Source: Sphingomonas sp. IC081 (GTDB taxonomy: Bacteria > Pseudomonadota > Alphaproteobacteria > Sphingomonadales > Sphingomonadaceae). Taken from it: DNA of 64,000 bases. The position numbers and the translations under genes are program-made. The number at the start of each line of letters is the position of its first letter. Position 1 is the first letter of the stretch. Below the pieces are notes generated by a model, which searched no databases, was not told the DNA's origin, and saw nothing but the letters and a program-made list of their open reading frames with translations. Positions 7,957-15,156 of the stretch are shown one piece after another. The DNA lies in NCBI RefSeq assembly GCF_006874585.1, contig NZ_CP029761.1, forward strand, positions 3,483,001 to 3,547,000. Direction: 5' to 3'.

Positions 7957-9438
7957 ATGCGCTCGATACTCATCAAAGTCGCCGTCGTCCTGCTGCTGAT
8001 CGTCCTCGCCATTGTCGGGGTGATTGCCTGGGCGCAGTATTCCAACACGTCCGACCTGCCGCTCGATGCGACGACGGGCAAGGACCCGAAGCTGGTCGAG
8101 GCCGATCCGCAGACCATTCCCAGCGTCAAGCTGGTGAGCACGGTGGGCTGGGCCCAGGGCGAGAAGCCCGCGGCGGCGCCGGGGCTGGCCGTCAGCCGCT
8201 TCGCCGAAGGCCTGGACCATCCCCGCACGATGCTCACCCTGCCTAATGGCGACGTGCTGGTGGCCGAAGCCAATGCGCCTGCCGGCAACAAGCCCGGCGG
8301 CCTCACCGGCATGGTCATGGGCTGGATGTTCAGCCAGGTCGGCGCCGACGTGCCATCGCCGGACAAGATCGTGCTGCTGCGCGATGCCGATGGCGACGGC
8401 AAGGCGGAAACCCGTTCGGACTTCCGCACCGCGGACATGCATTCGCCTTCGGGCATGGCCTATCGTGACGGCAAGCTCTACATCGCCAACCACGATGCCG
8501 TGCTTGAATTCGCATTCACGCCCGGCGAGACCAAGCTGGTCGGCAAGCCGCTGCGCAAGATGATGGACCTGCCGGCTGCCGGCAATCACTGGATGCGCAA
8601 CCTGCTCATGAGCGAGGACGGCGAGCATCTCTATGTCGCGGTGGGGTCAGCCACCAATATCGCCGACAACGGCATGGAAGCGGAATCGGGCCGCGCGGCG
8701 ATCTGGGAGATCGACGTCGCGACCGCCAAGGTCCGCCAGTTCGCGGCCGGTATGCGCAATCCCAACGGCATGGGCTGGAATCCCTCGACCGGGGAACTCT
8801 GGGCCACCGTGCAGGAGCGTGACATGCTCGGCCCCGATCTGGTGCCGGACTATCTGACCAGCGTGCCGGTCGGCTCGCAGTATGGCTGGCCGTGGATCTA
8901 CTGGAAGACGACTTTCGACGACCGCGTCCAGTGGCCGATGCAGACCTACATGCTCGAATATACCCGCAAGCCCGAATACGCGATGGGGGCCCATGCGGCC
9001 GTGCTGGGCATGGTCTTTGCCAAGGGCGGCATCGTGCTGGGCGACAAGTATGCCAACGGTGCCTTCGTGGCGCGCCACGGTTCGTGGAACCGCCGCCCGG
9101 CGGTGGGCTACGACGTGGTCTTCGTGCCCTTCGACAAGAACGGCAATCCCCGGGACGTGAAGCCGATTCCGGTGCTCTCGGGCTTCCTCAAGGACGCTTC
9201 GCATACGCGTGGCCGCCCGACCTGGCTGGCCTTCGACAAGACCGGCAGCCTGCTGGTCAGCGACGATACGGCGGGCATGATCTGGCGCGTCAATGCGCCG
9301 GGGGCCAAGCCGGCCGCCGCGATCACGGCGGTGGAGACCGAGCACATGAAGCCGCTCAAGGAACTGAAGGATCCCACGGTTCCGGGTGTCGATACGATCG
9401 CCGGTTTCAAGAAGGGACCGGACCGCCTGTTGCCCTGA
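7957..9438 (+). CDS. membrane-anchored PQQ-type sorbosone dehydrogenase family protein
   Basis: A 493-residue protein with an uncleaved N-terminal membrane segment (residues 4-25, rich in V, L and I) and a six-bladed beta-propeller of the glucose/sorbosone dehydrogenase family. Visible blade motifs include GLDHPRTMLTLPNGDVLVAE, the DADGDGKAE loop, HSPSGMAYRDGKLYIANHD, MRNPNGMGWNP and HGSWNRRPAVGYDVVFV. Family members oxidise aldoses or sorbosone in the periplasm with PQQ, but the real substrate here is unknown. The frame is open upstream to 7879, overlapping the divergent gene. ATG 7957 is chosen because the membrane anchor begins there. A strong terminator follows. Confidence 0.87.
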   Translation: MRSILIKVAVVLLLIVLAIVGVIAWAQYSNTSDLPLDATTGKDPKLVEADPQTIPSVKLVSTVGWAQGEKPAAAPGLAVSRFAEGLDHPRTMLTLPNGDVLVAEANAPAGNKPGGLTGMVMGWMFSQVGADVPSPDKIVLLRDADGDGKAETRSDFRTADMHSPSGMAYRDGKLYIANHDAVLEFAFTPGETKLVGKPLRKMMDLPAAGNHWMRNLLMSEDGEHLYVAVGSATNIADNGMEAESGRAAIWEIDVATAKVRQFAAGMRNPNGMGWNPSTGELWATVQERDMLGPDLVPDYLTSVPVGSQYGWPWIYWKTTFDDRVQWPMQTYMLEYTRKPEYAMGAHAAVLGMVFAKGGIVLGDKYANGAFVARHGSWNRRPAVGYDVVFVPFDKNGNPRDVKPIPVLSGFLKDASHTRGRPTWLAFDKTGSLLVSDDTAGMIWRVNAPGAKPAAAITAVETEHMKPLKELKDPTVPGVDTIAGFKKGPDRLLP

Positions 9439-9463
9439 CGGGCAGACCTGCGTGGAAACGAGA

Positions 9464-9490
9464 ACGGGGGGCCATCGGCCCCCCGTTTTT
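9464..9490 (+). terminator. Rho-independent terminator after sorbosone dehydrogenase
   Basis: ACGGGGGGCC and GGCCCCCCGT form a perfect 10-bp GC-rich stem with loop ATC, followed by a T run. It sits between convergent genes, and its complement carries few Ts, so it mainly serves the plus-strand gene. Confidence 0.85.
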
Positions 9491-9493
9491 GGT

Positions 9494-10321
9494 TCAGACG
9501 ACCTTGCCCATGCGCCCGGCCAGTTCGGTGACATATTGCCAGGCCACGCGCCCCGAGCGGGCCCCGCGCCGACGTGACCATTCCAGCGCGTCGCTTTCCT
9601 CGAATTCCAGCCCGTACTGTTCGGCATAGCCGTGGATGATCGCGAGGTAGGATGGCTGGTCGCAGTTGTGATAACCGATCGACAGGCCGAAGCGGTCGGC
9701 CAGGGCGAGGCGGTCGTCCACCACGTCGCGGGTGTTGATCGGATCGTCCTGCTCGCTCATCGCGCGGCCGACGATGGCGCGGCGGTTCGAGGTCACGGCA
9801 AGGCGGACATTGGCCGGACGGGCCTCGACGCCGCCTTCCAGCCACGAACGCAGCAGGCGCGGGCCGGTGCCGTCGCCTTCCTCGAAACCGAGATCGTCGA
9901 TGTAGACCAGGAACTGGCGGTCGACCCGTCCGAGCAGCGCAAACAGCGCGGTGACGCCGTGGAGCGCTTCCTGCGCGACCTGCACCAGAGCGATGCGGCC
10001 CGGATGCAGGTCCTGCGCCGCGCGGATGGCGGCGCGGATCACCGCCGACTTGCCCATCCCGCGTGAGCCCCAGAGCAGCATGTCGTGGGCGGCGTGGCCT
10101 TGGGCGAGCCGCTCGACATTGGTGACGACACGTTCCTTCTGGGCATCGATGCCGCGCAGCATGGCGAGCTTCGGCGCTTCCAGAGTCGTCACCGCGCGGG
10201 CTTCGCTGCCGGTCCAGACATAGGCGGGGTGGGCCAGCCAGTTGACGGCCGGGGCGGGCGGCGGGGCCAGGCGTTCGAGAGCGGCGGCAATACGGGTCAG
10301 GACGTCGATCTGGTCGGTCAC
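9494..10321 (-). CDS. DUF815 family AAA+ ATP-binding protein
   Basis: A 275-residue predicted AAA ATPase. The Walker A motif LLWGSRGMGKS lies near residues 83-93, and the Walker B-like stretch FLVYIDDLGFEEGD and TSNRRAIVGR arginine motif follow. The C terminus has the WSRRRGARSGRVAWQYV motif typical of the family. Function is not established. GTG start 10321 overlaps the stop of the acyl-CoA dehydrogenase (GTGA), so it is coupled to that gene, which gives no clear functional hint. Confidence 0.85.
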   Translation of the reverse strand: MTDQIDVLTRIAAALERLAPPPAPAVNWLAHPAYVWTGSEARAVTTLEAPKLAMLRGIDAQKERVVTNVERLAQGHAAHDMLLWGSRGMGKSAVIRAAIRAAQDLHPGRIALVQVAQEALHGVTALFALLGRVDRQFLVYIDDLGFEEGDGTGPRLLRSWLEGGVEARPANVRLAVTSNRRAIVGRAMSEQDDPINTRDVVDDRLALADRFGLSIGYHNCDQPSYLAIIHGYAEQYGLEFEESDALEWSRRRGARSGRVAWQYVTELAGRMGKVV

Positions 10322-12051
10322 GCAGTCAGTTCCTCGCTGGTGAGATCATAGAGCAGGTCCGCGCCCTTGGCGGCCTGTGCGAGTGCAGCCATGGCTTCGG
10401 GCACGATGTGCTGGGCAAGATAGCGGGCCACCACCTGCTTGCGCTTGGCGAAGCTGGCGGAGAGGTCCAGCGCGGGAAGGGCCGCGACCTGCCGTTCGAG
10501 CTGCCAGCCCGCCACCGCCACGGCGCAGGCTTCGAGGAAGGGCACGCTGGCGGCCAGGCGGTCGTCGAGCGAACCGGCGATGAAGCGTTCGGCCATGGCC
10601 TTGCAGCCGCGGGCGAGGTCCTGCAGCGCTTCGGAGGATTCGGCGGCGATCTCGTCCATCAGGGCGAACAGCACGCCGCCCTGTTCCATGCCCAGCTTGC
10701 GGGTCACGAGATCGGCGGCCTGGATGCCGTTGGTGCCTTCGTAGATCGGGGCGATGCGGGCATCGCGGTAGTGCTGCGCGGCGCCGGTCTCCTCGATGAA
10801 GCCCATGCCGCCGTGGACCTGGATGCCGAGGCTGGCCACGTCCACGCCGATGTCGGTGCACCAGGCCTTGACCAGCGGCACCAGCAGTTCGGCGCGCTGC
10901 TGGGCGGCACTATCCCCCATGCCGCCACGATCGAGCTGGCCGGTGGCGTAGTAGAGCAGGGCGCGGCCGCCTTCGGTCAGCGCGCGCATGCGCAGCAGGG
11001 TGCGGCGCACGTCGGGATGCTCGACGATGGCGACGGGGGCCTTGTCGGCCGAACCCGCGCGGGCGGACTGCACGCGGTCGTTCGCGTAAGCCATCGCCTG
11101 CTGCATCGCCCGCTCGGCGATCTGCACGCCTTGCGCGCCGACATTGATGCGGGCGTTGTTCATCATCGTGAACATGCAGCGCAGGCCCTCGTTTTCCGCG
11201 CCGACCAGTTCGCCGATACATTCGCCGTTGTCGCCGTAACTCATCACGCAAGTCGGCGAGGCGTGGATGCCGAGCTTGTGTTCGAGGCTGACGACCTTGA
11301 GGTCGTTGCGCGCGCCGGGCGTGCCGTCGGCCTCGACATGGTACTTGGGCACCACGAAAAGCGAGATCCCGCGTGATCCCGCGGGGGCGCCGGGCGTGCG
11401 GGCCAGCACGAGGTGGACGATGTTTTCGGCAAGGTCATGCTCGCCCCAGGTGATGAAGATCTTCTGCCCGGCAATGCGGTACTTGCCGGTGTGCGGGCCT
11501 TCGGTGACCGGCACGGCGGTGCTGCGCAGCGCGCCGACGTCGGAACCGGCCTGCGGTTCGGTGAGATTCATCGTGCCGGACCATTCGCCGCTGACGATCT
11601 TCGCCAGGTACCGGGCCTGCTGGCTTTCGCTGCCGTGGTGAATCAGCGCCTCGATGGCGCCCACGGTCAGCATCGGCAGCAGCGAGAAGGCCATGTTGGC
11701 GGTGCCCATGCATTCCAGCACGGCAACCGCGAGCGACTGGGGCAGGGCCTGTCCGCCGAATTCCTCCGGTGCGGAAATCGCATTCCATCCCGCTTCCACG
11801 AAGTCGCTGTACGCCTTGGCGAAGCCTTGCGGCAGCACCACCTTGCCATCGACGAGGCGGGCGCCTTCGCTGTCCCCCAGGCGATTGAGCGGGGCCCATT
11901 CGCCTGCCGCGAACTGTCCGGCGCCTTCGACCACGGCTTCGACCACGTCGGGGCTGGCGGCGGCAAAGCGCTCGGTTTCGGCAAGCGCGTCGAGCCCGGC
12001 GTTGACGCGCAGGGCAAGAACCTGATCGATGCTGGGGGGATTAAAGCTCAT
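10318..12051 (-). CDS. acyl-CoA dehydrogenase (DmdC-like, long C-terminal form)
   Basis: A flavoprotein of 577 residues, longer than the roughly 380 of classical acyl-CoA dehydrogenases. It matches the 3-methylmercaptopropionyl-CoA/long-chain group with an extra C-terminal domain. Visible marks are MNLTEPQAGSDVGAL (substrate and FAD binding), KIFITWGEHD, QVHGGMGFIEETGAAQHYRDARI and the catalytic-region text PIYEGTNGIQAADLV. ATG 12051 is chosen because residues upstream of it have no family match. Its substrate cannot be read from sequence, and no DMSP genes are nearby. It is divergent from the Sua5 gene with a 49-nt gap. Confidence 0.92.
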   Translation of the reverse strand: MSFNPPSIDQVLALRVNAGLDALAETERFAAASPDVVEAVVEGAGQFAAGEWAPLNRLGDSEGARLVDGKVVLPQGFAKAYSDFVEAGWNAISAPEEFGGQALPQSLAVAVLECMGTANMAFSLLPMLTVGAIEALIHHGSESQQARYLAKIVSGEWSGTMNLTEPQAGSDVGALRSTAVPVTEGPHTGKYRIAGQKIFITWGEHDLAENIVHLVLARTPGAPAGSRGISLFVVPKYHVEADGTPGARNDLKVVSLEHKLGIHASPTCVMSYGDNGECIGELVGAENEGLRCMFTMMNNARINVGAQGVQIAERAMQQAMAYANDRVQSARAGSADKAPVAIVEHPDVRRTLLRMRALTEGGRALLYYATGQLDRGGMGDSAAQQRAELLVPLVKAWCTDIGVDVASLGIQVHGGMGFIEETGAAQHYRDARIAPIYEGTNGIQAADLVTRKLGMEQGGVLFALMDEIAAESSEALQDLARGCKAMAERFIAGSLDDRLAASVPFLEACAVAVAGWQLERQVAALPALDLSASFAKRKQVVARYLAQHIVPEAMAALAQAAKGADLLYDLTSEELTA

Positions 12052-12100
12052 TTTCGCGGTTTTCCTTGGCTTTCCTCGCGACGCGCTATAGCGCCGGGGC

Positions 12101-13048
12101 ATGGAGCGCACCAGTCGACCCGAACGCCTCGCCGCCGATTCCGCCGGGATTGCCCGCGCCGCCGAACTGCTGCGCGCGAATGGGCTTGTCGCGATTCCGA
12201 CCGAGACCGTCTACGGCCTGGCCGCCAGGGCCGACCGCGACGAATCGGTTGCCGCGATCTACCGGGCCAAGGGGCGGCCGAGTTTCAATCCGCTGATTGT
12301 CCATGTCGCCGACCTTGCTTGCGCGCGGCGGATCGCCCGGTTCGACGACCGTGCCGAGGCACTTGCCGCCGCATTCTGGCCCGGCGCGCTGACCATGGTG
12401 CTGCCGCTCGCCGAAGGCGCCGAGATCGCGCCCGCCGTGACCGCCGGATTGCCGACCGTGGCGCTGCGCTGCCCCGCGCATCCGGTGATGCGCGACATCA
12501 TCGCTCAGGCCGGACTGGCGCTGGCGGCACCGTCCGCCAACCGCAGCGGCGGGGTGAGTCCGACAACCGCAGAGCACGTCGTCGCCTCGCTGGGCGAGCG
12601 GGTCGACGCGGTGGTGGACGGCGGGGCCTGCGAGGCGGGGGTGGAATCGACGATCGTGGCCTTGCGCGGGGATGGGCGCTGGCAGGTGCTGCGCCCCGGT
12701 CCGATCGCGGAGTCGCGGATTCGTGCGGTTCTCGGCACCGATGCCGACGCCGTGACGTCACGGGAGATCGAGGCACCCGGGCAACTCGCCAGCCACTATG
12801 CGCCGGGAAAGCCGGTACGCCTCGGCGCATGCGAGGCTGCGGCGGACGAGTTCCACATCGGTTTCGGCGCGGTGGCCGGCCATGCCTCGCTCTCACCTGC
12901 GGGCGACCTCGCCGAAGCGGCCTCGCGGCTCTATGCGCTGCTGCACGAAGGCGCCGCCGCCGATTTCCCGCGCATCGCGGTGGCTCCGGTGCCGGAAGGC
13001 GGAATCGGTGCCGCGATCAACGACCGCCTGCGCCGCGCCGCGGCCTGA
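12101..13048 (+). CDS. L-threonylcarbamoyladenylate synthase (Sua5/TsaC)
   Basis: A 315-residue protein with the YrdC-like domain (about 10-200) and a C-terminal Sua5 domain, so it is the longer Sua5 form. IPTETVYGLAARAD, KGRPSFNPLIVHV, LAAPSANRSGGVSPT and ESTIV are the ATP, threonine and bicarbonate binding signatures. PGQLASHYAPGKPVRL begins the Sua5 domain. It makes threonylcarbamoyl-AMP for t6A37 tRNA modification. The ATG is directly downstream of the divergent acyl-CoA dehydrogenase promoter region. Confidence 0.95.
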   Translation: MERTSRPERLAADSAGIARAAELLRANGLVAIPTETVYGLAARADRDESVAAIYRAKGRPSFNPLIVHVADLACARRIARFDDRAEALAAAFWPGALTMVLPLAEGAEIAPAVTAGLPTVALRCPAHPVMRDIIAQAGLALAAPSANRSGGVSPTTAEHVVASLGERVDAVVDGGACEAGVESTIVALRGDGRWQVLRPGPIAESRIRAVLGTDADAVTSREIEAPGQLASHYAPGKPVRLGACEAAADEFHIGFGAVAGHASLSPAGDLAEAASRLYALLHEGAAADFPRIAVAPVPEGGIGAAINDRLRRAAA

Positions 13049-13054
13049 ATCCGG

Positions 13055-13441
13055 TCAACGCGGCGGTGTGGTGCCCGGCGTGATGCGCGGCGTGGTGCCC
13101 GGTGTGATGCGCGGTGTGGCGGCTGGCGTCAGATACTGGATTTCGGCGTAGTCGTCGCGGGCCTTGGTGCAGGCATCGCGGTCGCCGCGATCACAGTCCT
13201 TGAGGTGGCGCTGGTACTGGCGCTGCAGCTTGCCAAGCTTCTCGTCCCGCTTGCGTATGGCGCGGCCGCGTTTCTCGTCGGCCTCGGACTGGCTGGTGGT
13301 GGCCATGTCGACCGCCGACCCGGCAATGCGCACCGGTGCCGTCACCACTGCGCCCACGGTGCTGACGCAGCCGCCCACCGCCAGCGGCAGCGCGAGGAGG
13401 GCGAGCGGGATCAACGGCGGGGTGCGCAATGAGCGGGTCAT
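13055..13441 (-). CDS. small predicted lipoprotein with C-terminal TPGTTPRI repeats
   Basis: A 128-residue product with a signal peptide ending in a lipobox (AVGGC, Cys25). A hydrophilic helical part rich in K, R and D follows (residues 50-100), with two further cysteines (Cys83 and Cys91). The tail is made of RITPGTTP repeats encoded by a 24-bp tandem DNA repeat (13065-13112). I recognise no family. The stop lies 6 nt from the convergent Sua5 stop. Start ATG 13441 is chosen because the signal peptide begins there. Confidence 0.7.
   Translation of the reverse strand: MTRSLRTPPLIPLALLALPLAVGGCVSTVGAVVTAPVRIAGSAVDMATTSQSEADEKRGRAIRKRDEKLGKLQRQYQRHLKDCDRGDRDACTKARDDYAEIQYLTPAATPRITPGTTPRITPGTTPPR
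13065..13112. repeat. 24-bp tandem repeat, two copies plus partial third
   Basis: Units 13065-13088 and 13089-13112 differ at two positions. A partial, more diverged third unit follows. The unit length is a multiple of three and lies in the lipoprotein reading frame, giving the RITPGTTP repeat. Confidence 0.85.
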
Positions 13442-13515
13442 GGCCGCGAAACTGTCACGTCGCGGCTGACAGGACAATGAATGGCAGCGCTTGGACTGGA
13501 ACTGGGGGCTGGGGG

Positions 13516-13554
13516 TAAAAGGAAGGGCCGCCCCCTTGCGGGAGCGGCCCTTCC
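13516..13554 (-). terminator. Rho-independent terminator of carD
   Basis: GGAAGGGCCGC (13521-13531) pairs with GCGGCCCTTCC (13544-13554). On the minus strand the hairpin is followed by TTTTA. It is 33 nt past the carD stop. Confidence 0.85.
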
Positions 13555-13587
13555 TGAAATCGAGCGATGGCCCGTTCCGATCGAGGA

Positions 13588-14121
13588 TCAGACGGCTTCG
13601 GCGCTCTCGTAGTACTTGGGAGCGTACTCGTTGAGGATCGCGAGGATCTTCTTGAGCGCGCCCTGTTCGTCGGTCTTTTCCATGGCCGCCAGTTCGCGGG
13701 CGAGGCGCGAAGAAGCGGCCTCGAAGATCTGGCGTTCGGAATAGCTCTGCTCGGGCTGGTCGTCGGCACGGAACAGGTCGCGGGTCACTTCGGCGATCGA
13801 CACGAGGTCGCCCGAATTGATCTTGGCTTCGTATTCCTGGGCGCGGCGCGACCACATGGTGCGCTTGACCTTGGGTTTACCCTTGAGCGTGTCGAGTGCT
13901 TCGCGCAGAGTCTTGTCCGAAGACAGCTTGCGCATCCCGATGGCTTCGACCTTGTTCATCGGAACGCGCAGAGTCATGCGTTCCTTTTCGAACCGAAGCA
14001 CATAAAGTTCGAGCTGCATCCCGGCAATTTCCTGCTTCTGGAGCTCGATAACACGGCCCACGCCGTGCTTGGGATAAACGACGTAATCTCCAACATCGAA
14101 GGCATCGGCCTTGGTTGCCAT
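13588..14121 (-). CDS. carD: CarD family transcription factor
   Basis: A 177-residue RNA polymerase-binding factor. The N-terminal RNAP-interaction domain (FDVGDYVVYPKHGVGRV, residues 8-24; LRFEKERMTLRVPMNKVEAIGMR) is followed by the helical DNA-contacting domain with the conserved tryptophan in RTMWSRRAQEYEAKI (near residue 90). CarD stabilises open complexes at rRNA and other promoters. The gene follows helicase, S4 and fdxA genes on the same strand but has a 350-nt leader region with its own consensus -10 box and a terminator, so it is probably a separate unit. Confidence 0.95.
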   Translation of the reverse strand: MATKADAFDVGDYVVYPKHGVGRVIELQKQEIAGMQLELYVLRFEKERMTLRVPMNKVEAIGMRKLSSDKTLREALDTLKGKPKVKRTMWSRRAQEYEAKINSGDLVSIAEVTRDLFRADDQPEQSYSERQIFEAASSRLARELAAMEKTDEQGALKKILAILNEYAPKYYESAEAV

Positions 14122-14471
14122 TTATCGTCCTTTCACCTGCAGGTTCTTTGCCTTACCTACGGCCTGGGAGAAACCCGGGGGGTGCGACAATGGAGACAAT
14201 AGTCTCCGCCGCCCGGTCAGATCACTCTCCCAACCGTCTGCTTTCGAACCCTGCCTCGCAATGAAAACGGCTGCCAAAACGGGCGGGGAGCCCGGGCAGT
14301 CGACCGATTATATAGCACCGATGTGATAAAATTACCAGAGCCGTACGCAGAATTAACCCTGCACCACGCGGGGATACCCATGCGCGGTACAGGATCTGGT
14401 CGCAAGTGCCTCTGGTCAGAAGGAAACCGCGAGGATTCCGGTCCCCTCCAGAACGCCAGAGCGGGGTAAGA
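14122..14471. other. 350-bp gene-free region between fdxA and carD
   Basis: No credible gene. The only clear signal is a TATAAT box on the minus strand at 14307-14312, which would give carD a leader of roughly 180 nt. The AT-rich patch at 14305-14355 contrasts with the GC-rich surroundings. I find no recognisable riboswitch or small RNA. Confidence 0.6.
14307..14312 (-). promoter_or_regulatory. putative carD promoter -10 box
   Basis: The minus strand reads TATAAT, a perfect consensus -10, in an AT-rich island. The hexamer 17 nt upstream (TAATTT) is a poor -35. Assignment to carD is by position only. Confidence 0.5.
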
Positions 14472-14810
14472 TCAGTCGCCTTCGCCGGGTTCGGGCGAAA
14501 AATACTTTTCGAGCTTGTTCTCTTCGCCGCGCATGGCGTCGGCATCGGCCGGCGCGTCCTTCTTGGTGGTCAGGTTCGGCCACTCGGCGGAATACTTGGC
14601 GTTGAGTTCGAGCCACTGCTCGAGGCCGCTCTCGGTGTCGGGCAGGATCGCTTCGGCGGGGCACTCAGGCTCGCAGACGCCGCAGTCGATGCACTCGCTG
14701 GGATTGATCACCAGCATGTTCTCGCCCTCGTAGAAGCAGTCCACCGGACAGACTTCGACGCAATCCATGTACTTGCACCGGATGCAATTGTCGGTGACGA
14801 CATAGGTCAT
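14472..14810 (-). CDS. fdxA: seven-iron ferredoxin FdxA
   Basis: A 112-residue ferredoxin. The N-terminal half holds cysteine motifs [19 protein letters not shown] and [13 protein letters not shown], which bind one 3Fe-4S and one 4Fe-4S cluster. The C-terminal tail [16 protein letters not shown] is typical of FdxA. It is a soluble electron carrier. It is commonly found beside carD in alphaproteobacteria, as here. It follows the S4-domain gene by only 15 nt and is probably cotranscribed with it and the helicase. Confidence 0.95.
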   Translation of the reverse strand: MTYVVTDNCIRCKYMDCVEVCPVDCFYEGENMLVINPSECIDCGVCEPECPAEAILPDTESGLEQWLELNAKYSAEWPNLTTKKDAPADADAMRGEENKLEKYFSPEPGEGD

Positions 14811-14825
14811 GGCTGCGTATTCCTC

Positions 14826-15122
14826 TTAGACGGCCTCGTTGCGGTTGGCCGCTGCTATGGGATCAGCGGGCCCCGCGTCAAGCACTCTATAGCAGGACTG
14901 CGCCTCGGGGGCAGGGCCGCGGCGCTCGGGAAGGGATAGGATTTCTATCACCCTTGCACCCTGCGCTGTCGGCAGGGTGAGGATATCGCCGCAGACGACC
15001 TTCTGGTGGGCCCGCTCGATCCGTTTGCCGTTGATTCGCAGATGGCCGGATTCGGCGAGGCTCTGGGCAAGCGGCCGGGTCTTGGTGAGGCGCAGGAACC
15101 AGAGCAGCTTGTCGATCCTCAA
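14826..15122 (-). CDS. S4 domain RNA-binding protein (HslR-like)
   Basis: A 98-residue protein beginning with an S4 domain: MRIDKLLWFLRLTKTR, LAESGHLRINGKRI, VVCGDILTLP. The closest well-known relative is the heat-shock protein Hsp15/HslR, which binds stalled 50S subunits, but the C-terminal basic tail is short, so this is family-level assignment. TTG start 15122 is required because no in-frame ATG precedes the S4 domain. The start lies 34 nt after the helicase stop. Confidence 0.85.
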   Translation of the reverse strand: MRIDKLLWFLRLTKTRPLAQSLAESGHLRINGKRIERAHQKVVCGDILTLPTAQGARVIEILSLPERRGPAPEAQSCYRVLDAGPADPIAAANRNEAV

Positions 15123-15156
15123 GCGCTTGCCTCCGTTCCCGTGCCCGCGGTGTCCA

